Below are positions 1-4,971 of a stretch of DNA of 6,491 bases, piece after piece. Below the pieces are notes generated by a model. That model was not told the DNA's origin. It was given only the letters and a program-made list of their open reading frames with translations, and made no database searches. Positions within the stretch are counted from its first letter, which is position 1. Each line of letters begins with the position of its first letter. This stretch comes from Blastocatellia bacterium (GTDB taxonomy: Bacteria > Acidobacteriota > Blastocatellia > Pyrinomonadales > Pyrinomonadaceae), in NCBI GenBank assembly GCA_003175865.1, contig PSRF01000252.1, positions 1 through 6,491 on the forward strand, given 5' to 3'. A program made the position numbers and the translations under genes.

Positions 1-496
1 CAGGGAAGCCTGCGCCACATGCGAACACGCCGGTAACGCATCCATTGCACCTAATGGCAAGACCGATGGACAGTCGAGCGCCTCCGGAAAAGCCAGCGAA
101 GTAAGTTCGCTGTTCGTCGATGGGGAATCTGTGATGAACGTCATCCCAAAACGCGTTTACGATCTTCGTTACCACATCAGTGTCAAGACCGTTACGCGAG
201 TTGTTCGAACAAACAACGATGTAACCGAATTTTTCTGCGGCGGACTTAAAACGACCGACTGCCAGTTTGCCTCTCGCCCCGGGATCGAAACAGAAGATCG
301 TGGGCCATTTTTGTGCCGGCGAATAATTCGACGGAAGGTAGACTGCGTAGGACTGATCGGGCTCACTTTGAGTTACGATTTTTTCAGTAACTGCGCCAAC
401 CGGAATCGCGGACTGAGGAGTTTGCGATGAACGAACAACGGAACAGGAGAAAATGACTGCTGACAATAAAACCAGTTTGTTAAGGCAACTCTTCAT
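1..496 (-). CDS. Exported alpha/beta-hydrolase (esterase-like), 3' end outside window
   Basis: The reverse strand is open from an ATG at 496 to the window edge, giving 165 complete codons without a stop. The product starts with a signal peptide (MKSCLNK, then hydrophobic LVLLSAVIF, residues 8-16). The mature part has FCFDPGARG at 68-76, SNNSRNG at 97-103 and the nucleophile elbow G135-F-S137-G-G139, so Ser137 is the probable catalytic serine. The acid and histidine of the triad should lie in the missing part. The style matches exported PHB-depolymerase/dienelactone-hydrolase-like esterases; the substrate cannot be told from sequence. The start lies 16 nt after the HIT stop, with a GGGG stretch as a weak ribosome site, so it is probably the last visible gene of the murA-HIT operon. 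A Cys at residue 18 lacks a good lipobox. Family call is firm, substrate unknown. Confidence 0.82.
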   Translation of the reverse strand, partial: MKSCLNKLVLLSAVIFSCSVVRSSQTPQSAIPVGAVTEKIVTQSEPDQSYAVYLPSNYSPAQKWPTIFCFDPGARGKLAVGRFKSAAEKFGYIVVCSNNSRNGLDTDVVTKIVNAFWDDVHHRFPIDEQRTYFAGFSGGARLSIGLAIRCNGCVTGVFACGAGFP

Positions 497-512
497 TGAG
501 GCGCCCCATGAA

Positions 513-863
513 TTACCCTGGTGGCCAATGCATCGGGCGGCCGCCCAATACGTGTATATGCAAGTGGAAGACTGATTGACCGGCACCCGCCCCTGTATTG
601 ATTACTGTTCGATAACCGTTTTCCGAATGTCCCTCATCGTTAGCAACACGTGCGCCCACGCGAAGCAGATGACCCAGCAGTGGTTCGTCTTTCTGGGATG
701 CATCGTCAAGTGACTCCAGATGCTCAAACGGAATCACGAGTACGTGCGTTGGTGCTTGTGGATTGATATCGCGAATGACCACGCAGCGTTCATCCCTGTG
801 CACAACGTCGCCAGGTATGTCTCCGGTGATAATTTTACAAAACAAACAATTGCCTTCAGCCAT
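513..863 (-). CDS. hinT: HIT family nucleotide hydrolase/transferase (HINT type)
   Basis: This 116-residue protein has the normal length for a bacterial HINT protein. The signature His-phi-His-phi-His is H100-L-H102-I-H104, and by homology H102 is the residue that takes up the nucleotide. The C-terminus GGRPMHWPPG is nearly the ending of HINT1, which places it in the HINT/PKCI branch rather than the Fhit or GalT branches. The N-terminal CLFCKIITGDIP (6-17) is also typical, the two Cys being a common zinc pair. Family members hydrolyse purine-nucleoside phosphoramidates and aminoacyl-adenylates in the cytoplasm; the cellular substrate here is not shown. The start has a good ribosome site (AGAGGT, 868-873). 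It begins 21 nt after the murA stop and ends 16 nt before the esterase start, which suggests one transcript. Confidence 0.93.
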   Translation of the reverse strand: MAEGNCLFCKIITGDIPGDVVHRDERCVVIRDINPQAPTHVLVIPFEHLESLDDASQKDEPLLGHLLRVGARVANDEGHSENGYRTVINTGAGAGQSVFHLHIHVLGGRPMHWPPG

Positions 864-884
864 GATTACCTCTTTTTATTAAAG

Positions 885-2204
885 CTACGCAGGTTCTTCT
901 AACGCCTGCGCGTCGGTATGAAGTGGCGCCGTGACGGACGACCTGATTCGTTTGATATCAGCGCCAACAGCGCGGAGTTTTGCTTCTATTTTTTCGTATC
1001 CACGATCGATGTGATATACGCGATCAATCAATGTCTCACCAGAGCCAATGAGGCCCGCCAGGACCAATGATGCTGATGCCCTCAAATCTGAGGCAATAAC
1101 ACGCGCGCCAGTCAGCGACGTCGGTCCTTCAACGATTGCCGCTCGCCCGTCGATATGGATTCTTGCACCCATGCGTTGCAACTCCGACGCATGCATAAAG
1201 CGATTCTCAAAAACAGTCTCGACTATGGACGATTTTCCAGTTCCCTGAGTCATGAGCACCATGTATTGCGCCTGCATGTCAGTGGGAAACTCCGGATAGG
1301 GTGCCGTTGTTACGTCCTCAGATTTCAATCCATCAGGACATGTAACCAGAAGTGTATTCGGGTTCACCTCTTTGACGTCGACGCCGGCCCTAGTGATTTG
1401 CGCAATCACACTTGTCAGGTGTTCAGGACAACAGTCGCGTATTTCAAGTTTCCCACCTGTAATCGCTGCAGCGACGATGAAAGTTCCCGTTTCAATTCGA
1501 TCCGGGATAATCGTGTGTTCGGCGGCACCCAACGTCTCAACGCCCTCAATCACGATTGTGTCTGTTCCAGCACCGTTGACCCGAGCGCCCATTTTGTTCA
1601 GTAGCTCGGCGAGATCGGCGACTTCGGGTTCGTGTGCAGCATTTCGCAACGTTGTTGTTCCATCGGCTAACGTCGCTGCCATCATGAGGTTTTCAGTTCC
1701 TGTAACGGTGACCTTCGCGAAGTCGATATCAGCCGCAAGCAATCGTCCACCTTCAGGTGCGCGCGCTACGACATTGCCGCCTTCGAGTTTTACTTCTGCG
1801 CCAAATTTCTCGAATCCTGCCAGGTGTAAATCTATTGGTCTGGTGCCGATTGCACAGCCGCCAGGTAACGACACCTTGGCTTTACCGAACCGTGCAAGCA
1901 GTGGTCCAAGTGCCAGCACCGAAGCGCGCATTGTTTTGACAAGTTCGTACGGTGCTTCAAAAAGTTCGACATGCGACGCAGTGATCTTATGCGTTCTAAG
2001 TTCTGGCGTGAGGACTGTTGCGCCGATGTCTTCGAGCAAACGTCTCTGTGTAATGATGTCGCGAACGTAAGGGATGTTATGAAGAATGACGGTCTCTGCG
2101 GTTAACAGCGCTGCGGCCATGCAGGGAAGTGCTGAGTTTTTTGCGCCACTGATCGATACTCTGCCACGAAGCGCGCTTCCTCCTTTGATTAGAAACTTGT
2201 CCAC
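885..2204 (-). CDS. murA: UDP-N-acetylglucosamine 1-carboxyvinyltransferase (MurA)
   Basis: MurA transfers enolpyruvate from PEP to the 3'-OH of UDP-GlcNAc, the first committed step of peptidoglycan synthesis, in the cytoplasm. At 439 residues it has normal family length. Visible active-site features are K22-N23 in SGAKNS, R93 in TMRAS, the catalytic Cys117 in PGGCAIGTRP (the Cys that fosfomycin alkylates), D309 in FPTDMQAQ (the catalytic base position), and R401 in RGYEKIEAKL. The repeated EPT folds are intact, with no frameshift. The start is GTG: an in-frame stop at 2217-2219 leaves this as the only start before KFLIKGG. No clear Shine-Dalgarno precedes it, so the leader may be very short. 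HIT follows after 21 nt. Upstream is the inverted-repeat doublet, then DUF4097. Confidence 0.97.
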   Translation of the reverse strand: MDKFLIKGGSALRGRVSISGAKNSALPCMAAALLTAETVILHNIPYVRDIITQRRLLEDIGATVLTPELRTHKITASHVELFEAPYELVKTMRASVLALGPLLARFGKAKVSLPGGCAIGTRPIDLHLAGFEKFGAEVKLEGGNVVARAPEGGRLLAADIDFAKVTVTGTENLMMAATLADGTTTLRNAAHEPEVADLAELLNKMGARVNGAGTDTIVIEGVETLGAAEHTIIPDRIETGTFIVAAAITGGKLEIRDCCPEHLTSVIAQITRAGVDVKEVNPNTLLVTCPDGLKSEDVTTAPYPEFPTDMQAQYMVLMTQGTGKSSIVETVFENRFMHASELQRMGARIHIDGRAAIVEGPTSLTGARVIASDLRASASLVLAGLIGSGETLIDRVYHIDRGYEKIEAKLRAVGADIKRIRSSVTAPLHTDAQALEEPA

Positions 2205-2231
2205 GGTGCGGACAGATTAAAGGAAAAGCAG

Positions 2232-2269
2232 AAAAAACTGTAGGGGCGGCACTCTGTGTGGCCGCCCCT
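2232..2269 (-). terminator. Possible intrinsic terminator after the DUF4097 gene
   Basis: Read on the minus strand, a 9-bp GC-rich stem (AGGGGCGGC with GCCGCCCCT, 2261-2269 and 2242-2250) around a 10-nt loop is followed, after four bases (ACAG), by six T (2237-2232). It lies downstream of the DUF4097 stop and before murA. The gap between stem and T run is larger than ideal, and the hairpin is also half of a repeat doublet. Termination may therefore be partial or incidental. Confidence 0.4.
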
Positions 2270-2327
2270 GTCTTGGAGGTAATAATGATTGGATATGCGA
2301 GGGCGGCAACGGAGTGCCGCCCCTACA
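2239..2327. repeat. REP/BIME-like inverted-repeat doublet
   Basis: TGTAGGGGCGGCACTC (2239-2254) recurs as its exact reverse complement at 2312-2327: 16 bp perfect, outer ends 89 bp apart. Each half also folds on itself: 2242-2250 with 2261-2269 (9 bp) and 2301-2308 with 2315-2322 (8 bp, GGGCGGCA/TGCCGCCC). Two head-to-head GC hairpins joined by an AT-richer spacer are the layout of REP doublets or a very small MITE. It fills most of the 124-nt gap between DUF4097 and murA and begins one base after the DUF4097 stop codon. No flanking target duplication was recognised. A multicopy nature is inferred. Confidence 0.6.
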
Positions 2328-2328
2328 A

Positions 2329-3135
2329 TCAATTGCCCGCTCTCCCGATATGGACACCGCCGTTGGTCGTCATCACTCGAACCGTTGGACCACCAGAACC
2401 AAGATTAACTGCCAGTTCTTTCGTCAGTCTTCCTTGAACCGTCACTGGAAAATCGACGCTGATACTTCCGTTCACGGTTCCGGTTTCAAGATGCGCTGAA
2501 TAGTTTGCCGGCAACGACATCTTGACCCCACCGTTTGTTGTTTTGACATCAAGTGTCTCACCGTCCCATCGATCACCGCTGAGTTCAACCACCAACCCGC
2601 CATTAGTGGTTGAACCGTGGACATTTCCCCCTACTCGGCGCAACACAACGCCTCCGTTGACTCCATTGAACTCAATTCGACCATTCACATCAGAGATCGC
2701 AATACCGCCATTGTGCGCCTCAAGCGAAAGATCCGAATGGCGTGGAACAAAAACCTCGTAACTGACGTCCCAGTGTGCGTCACTGGATCCTTCTGGTCCA
2801 GTCGCAAAGATCTTTGCGCCGGATGTTTCAATGCGAACTTGTTTCGCCAGTGCCTCTGCTTCCGCTGCGTTCAAAGCCGCCGCCTGGACCCTTGCCCTGA
2901 CGAGAATTTGACCCTGATCCCAACCTTTAACAGAAATGCCGCCGTTCTGACGGCCATCGATTGCGATTACCCCACCATTTGGAGCTAACGTCTGCTCGCG
3001 GATTTCGCAGTTCCCAACTAGCCTGTCGTTGTACCAACCATCTTCACGACAGGTCATCGACTTCTGCGCTGCCGCGCTTACAGCGACAATTAACAGGGCG
3101 CCAATCGACACACCTAATCTCAATAACCTATTCAT
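2329..3135 (-). CDS. Secreted DUF4097-type NGG-repeat (putative beta-solenoid adhesin) protein
   Basis: The 268-residue product begins with a clear Sec signal peptide (MNRLLRLGVSIGALLIVAVSAAA, cleavage probably near residue 23). The mature chain has two Cys, C29 and C43, that could form a disulfide. It then has seven NGG turns at residues 53, 64, 142, 160, 178, 201 and 258, with variants VNGR at 150 and VNGS at 222, alternating with short hydrophobic beta strands. This spacing is typical of the DUF4097 family, predicted to form a beta-solenoid outside the cytoplasm; its biochemical role is not established. The open frame extends upstream to 3303, but the start at 3135 is preferred because it opens the signal peptide and has GAGGAG nine bases upstream. 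It sits between prmC (98 nt upstream) and murA. The function at this site is unknown. Confidence 0.85.
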   Translation of the reverse strand: MNRLLRLGVSIGALLIVAVSAAAQKSMTCREDGWYNDRLVGNCEIREQTLAPNGGVIAIDGRQNGGISVKGWDQGQILVRARVQAAALNAAEAEALAKQVRIETSGAKIFATGPEGSSDAHWDVSYEVFVPRHSDLSLEAHNGGIAISDVNGRIEFNGVNGGVVLRRVGGNVHGSTTNGGLVVELSGDRWDGETLDVKTTNGGVKMSLPANYSAHLETGTVNGSISVDFPVTVQGRLTKELAVNLGSGGPTVRVMTTNGGVHIGRAGN

Positions 3136-3144
3136 GGCTTCGGT

Positions 3145-3150
3145 CTCCTC
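3145..3150 (-). promoter_or_regulatory. Ribosome binding site fixing the DUF4097 start
   Basis: GAGGAG on the minus strand, nine bases before the ATG at 3135. It decides between this start and the longer open frame that runs back into the 3' end of prmC. Confidence 0.75.
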
Positions 3151-3233
3151 AAAATTCACTCTTATTTTTTGTCGGTTTGTGGCTCTGAATTCAAAACACC
3201 ACCGAAAAAGGGTATGTGACAGGAAAAACTGTA

Positions 3234-4088
3234 TTAAGTGAGTTGTAAGACCGCGATTCTTGGGATGCCCTGAAGGTCCGGCAAAATGTCCTCCAGTCGC
3301 CAAGTGTCGGTATCGATCAACTTTGTTAGTTTCTCACTTTGATCGAAACCGATTTCCATTAACAGATATCCATGTAGACAAAGGTATTGCGGAGCATCAA
3401 CAAGCAAACGTCGAATGACAGACAGACCATCCGCTCCGGGTGTCAGTGCCACCAGCGGCTCGTGGTCTTTCACCTCGCGTTGTAAACCGTTCAGAGCGTC
3501 TGATGAAACATAAGGAGGATTTGAAACAACCAGATCGAAGCGAGCTTCTGTTGAAAGTGATTCGAAGCAATCAGACTTAACAAGCGAAATTCTTTCAACT
3601 ACGCCAAGCGATTTTGCGTTCTCTTCTGCAATCCTAAGGGCAGCATCCGAAATATCAACAGCAACGGCCTTAAGAGTTTCGCGCTCGCAGAGTAGGGTGA
3701 CAGCTATGCAGCCTGAACCAGTTCCGACGTCGCAAATATTCATTGCTTTCTGGTTGTCGATGATCTTGAGTGCAGCTTCGATTAGTAGTTCGGTCTCGGG
3801 CCGCGGAATTAGAACGTCAGGTGTTACTTTGAACTGTCGATTGAAAAAATCCTGCACGCCCGTGATGTACTGCTGCGGTTCTCCAGTTGTTCTGCGTTCG
3901 ACGACGTGACGAAAGTTACTCAACTCTGCTTCACTCAAAACATAATCAGCATTGCTGATCAAGAACGTGCGATCCCTTTTTGCGACAAATGCGAGTAAAG
4001 AGCCTGCCTCTCGTCGTGCTTCAGGCACCCCCGCTCTTGAGAGGACATGCGTCGCTTCCAGAAGTGCTTCGCCAATCGTTTCGACCAT
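3234..4088 (-). CDS. prmC: Peptide chain release factor N5-glutamine methyltransferase (PrmC/HemK)
   Basis: PrmC uses S-adenosylmethionine to methylate the glutamine of the GGQ motif in release factors RF1 and RF2, improving termination. From the chosen ATG the protein has 284 residues, normal for the family. The N-terminal helical domain (about 1-75) ends in GEPQQYITG (69-77). PRPETE follows at 95-100, the SAM-binding motif DVGTGSGCIAV at 120-130, the acidic AVAVDIS at 141-147, and the diagnostic NPPY at 190-193, which holds the target glutamine. A TTG 14 codons upstream would extend the frame, but the family usually begins as MVETIGEAL does, and the extension overlaps promoter-like sequence. 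No Shine-Dalgarno is visible, so a leaderless mRNA is possible. The usual partner prfA is not adjacent; the upstream gene is divergent. DUF4097 follows after 98 nt. Confidence 0.95.
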   Translation of the reverse strand: MVETIGEALLEATHVLSRAGVPEARREAGSLLAFVAKRDRTFLISNADYVLSEAELSNFRHVVERRTTGEPQQYITGVQDFFNRQFKVTPDVLIPRPETELLIEAALKIIDNQKAMNICDVGTGSGCIAVTLLCERETLKAVAVDISDAALRIAEENAKSLGVVERISLVKSDCFESLSTEARFDLVVSNPPYVSSDALNGLQREVKDHEPLVALTPGADGLSVIRRLLVDAPQYLCLHGYLLMEIGFDQSEKLTKLIDTDTWRLEDILPDLQGIPRIAVLQLT

Positions 4089-4096
4089 GAAGTCAG

Positions 4097-4105
4097 ATTC
4101 TATCA
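4097..4105 (-). promoter_or_regulatory. Candidate extended -10 promoter for prmC
   Basis: Minus-strand TGATAGAAT is a TGn extended -10 with TAGAAT (five of six consensus bases). It ends eight bases before the prmC ATG, so transcription would start at or next to the A of the ATG. A TTGACA lies at 4125-4130, but its 22-base spacing is too long for a normal -35. The assignment is tentative. Confidence 0.35.
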
Positions 4106-4123
4106 ATTTAACTTTGATTACTT

Positions 4124-4150
4124 TTGTCAACGCACCAGCGAGCCTATAAT
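4124..4150 (+). promoter_or_regulatory. Candidate promoter for the DUF5658-like gene
   Basis: A perfect TATAAT at 4145-4150 is preceded by TTGTCA at 4124-4129 with a 15-base spacer, slightly short. A start near 4157 would give a leader of about 185 nt that carries the palindrome and stem-loop at 4234-4299. It is divergent from the prmC promoter candidate. Confidence 0.4.
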
Positions 4151-4233
4151 CACACGCACAACTTTACGGAAGAGTACGTTTACGGCGCTGTTTCAGGAAC
4201 GGATCTTCGATTGGGCCTTTCTATCAAGTACTA

Positions 4234-4248
4234 GAACGAGTCTCGTTC
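4234..4248. repeat. 15-bp perfect palindrome (operator-like or small hairpin)
   Basis: GAACGAG and CTCGTTC are exact reverse complements around a single T. It lies eight bases before the long stem-loop, in the non-coding gap between divergent genes. It could be a dimeric regulator site. As RNA a one-base loop cannot close fully, so DNA binding seems likelier than an RNA role. Confidence 0.45.
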
Positions 4249-4253
4249 CTCCC

Positions 4254-4302
4254 GTGACGTCAAGGACCTCCGAACTACCAAGTTCGGGGGTTCTGACGTA
4301 AT
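4254..4302 (+). promoter_or_regulatory. Long stem-loop in presumed 5' leader of the membrane-protein gene
   Basis: Bases 4264-4276 pair with 4281-4293 (13 bp) around the loop ACCA. After a single bulged A at 4263, 4257-4262 (ACGTCA) pair with 4294-4299 (TGACGT). The total is 19 pairs with one bulge. Two pairs, 4269/4288 and 4265/4292, are G-U only on the plus strand and would be A-C mismatches on the other, which favours a plus-strand RNA. Beyond a G-A mismatch, two outer positions (4255/4301 and 4254/4302) can also pair. No T run follows, so it is not a standard intrinsic terminator. It ends about 40 nt before the GTG start of the downstream gene. It matches no riboswitch I recognise. Confidence 0.6.
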
Positions 4303-4341
4303 AGGGCACAGGTTTAACAATGTTGGCGCAGGAGTGATTCG

Positions 4342-4731
4342 GTGGATCCACTTTCCAAAAGCCTGCTGTTATTCGCAATGAACTGGCTCGATGCTCAATT
4401 GACTCTCGTTTGGGTCCGCATGAATGTCGCCACAGAAGCAAACGGTCTGATGGCGCGCTTGCTCAAACACAGTGAATTTTCCTTCCTCGCCGTAAAATTG
4501 ATAATCGGCGCGTTCGCCGCGTACACGCTGTACCGCTGTTCTCACCTGCCTCTTGCTCGCAAAGGAATGACTTTCGTTCTTGGTATTTACGCAGGGTTGA
4601 TGCTTGTGCACGCTGCGACAGGCTGCATCGCGCTCGGTTGGCTGGCGCCTGTTAATCTGGTTGAACATCTAAGCAACTTGCCCGTTAACATGCTCGGAAT
4701 CGCTCCGAGCATCTCTCATTTCAGCCGCTGA
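4342..4731 (+). CDS. Small DUF5658-like integral membrane protein
   Basis: This 129-residue protein has three predicted membrane helices: about 6-27, 47-64 and 74-100. The first helix carries NWLDAQLT (14-21), followed by VATEANGLM (29-37). That resembles the N-(L/W)-LDA-x-LT ... TEANPLM pattern of DUF5658 proteins, whose function is unknown. The Asp in helix 1 and the Glu-Ala-Asn loop are the most distinctive positions. The start is GTG with GGAG seven bases upstream (4331-4334). The next in-frame ATG, at residue 13, would cut the first helix. It is transcribed divergently from prmC behind a long structured leader, and its 3' end contains a 9-bp hairpin. There is a 240-nt gap before the protease gene, so co-transcription is uncertain. 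The family call rests on motif resemblance only. Confidence 0.75.
   Translation: MDPLSKSLLLFAMNWLDAQLTLVWVRMNVATEANGLMARLLKHSEFSFLAVKLIIGAFAAYTLYRCSHLPLARKGMTFVLGIYAGLMLVHAATGCIALGWLAPVNLVEHLSNLPVNMLGIAPSISHFSR
4690..4712 (+). repeat. Perfect 9-bp hairpin inside the 3' end of the membrane-protein gene
   Basis: ATGCTCGGA (4690-4698) and TCCGAGCAT (4704-4712) are exact reverse complements around ATCGC. It covers codons for NMLGIAPSI and ends 16 nt before the TGA. No T run follows. It may stabilise the mRNA 3' end or help factor-dependent termination, or it may be chance. Confidence 0.35.
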
Positions 4732-4816
4732 AAACGAAACCTGACCCACATCGAAATCGTTTTAAAACTCAGCTAGTTTTCCTGGTTTAAAAACAACCGT
4801 TTTCGTCTTGCCGAAA

Positions 4817-4856
4817 CCGTGGGATCAGTTTTAGATTTACAGCCCGTGGACCAGTT
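4817..4856. repeat. Imperfect direct repeat upstream of the protease gene
   Basis: CCGTGGGATCAGTT (4817-4830) and CCGTGGACCAGTT (4844-4856) are 27 bases apart and differ by one deletion and one substitution. They lie in the 240-nt gap 4732-4971, which also holds the palindrome GTTTTAAAAC (4759-4768) and a near copy, GTTTAAAAAC (4785-4794). Tandem regulator sites are possible but unproven. No reading frame in the gap looks like a gene. Confidence 0.3.
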
Positions 4857-4878
4857 AAACCAAGCAGCGTTTACACGC

Positions 4879-4918
4879 GCCCCTGTGGTGCTCAGAAAAC
4901 CGGCTCCCACAACGGGGC
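4879..4918 (+). promoter_or_regulatory. Stem-loop upstream of the HtrA-like protease gene
   Basis: GCCCC (4879-4883) pairs with GGGGC (4914-4918), then TGTGG (4884-4888) with CCACA (4907-4911). Two bases bulge on the 3' side, and the loop is 18 nt. It could close the upstream transcript, although no T run follows, or lie in the protease leader. I could not find a convincing -10/-35 pair for the protease in this gap. Confidence 0.3.
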
Positions 4919-4971
4919 ATCTTAGAATTTAGCTGATCTTTGTACTTAATATCCCAGAAGGAAGAAGTTTT

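Noticed and set aside
440..454. Possible lipobox at Cys18 of the esterase
   Set aside because: The residues before it (I-F-S) do not fit the L-[AS]-[GA]-C pattern, so an ordinary signal peptide is preferred.
480..509. Nine-codon frame (ATG at 509) overlapping the esterase start, a possible leader peptide
   Set aside because: It is very short, has no strong ribosome site of its own and no regulatory codon run.
1227..1244. GTGKSS (MurA residues 321-326) resembling a P-loop
   Set aside because: It lacks the glycine four residues before GKS required by Walker A and lies in a normal MurA segment just before VETVFENRFMH.
1372..2070. 232-codon open frame on the plus strand, antisense to murA
   Set aside because: It lies wholly inside murA, whose active-site residues are all intact. 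Its translation is Ser/Ala/Pro-rich low-complexity sequence with no motif, as expected of a codon-bias shadow.
2275..2437. GGAGGT followed four bases later by ATG (2285) opening a 50-codon plus-strand frame
   Set aside because: The start context is good, but the frame runs through the repeat doublet and then antisense to the DUF4097 gene. The peptide has no recognisable feature, so it was judged chance.
3136..3303. Longer start of the DUF4097 gene at 3303
   Set aside because: It would overlap the prmC 3' end and bury the signal peptide 57 residues inside. The start at 3135 has a good ribosome site.
4089..4130. TTG start of prmC, 14 codons upstream
   Set aside because: The extra residues are not part of the family's usual N-terminus, and the segment looks like promoter sequence.
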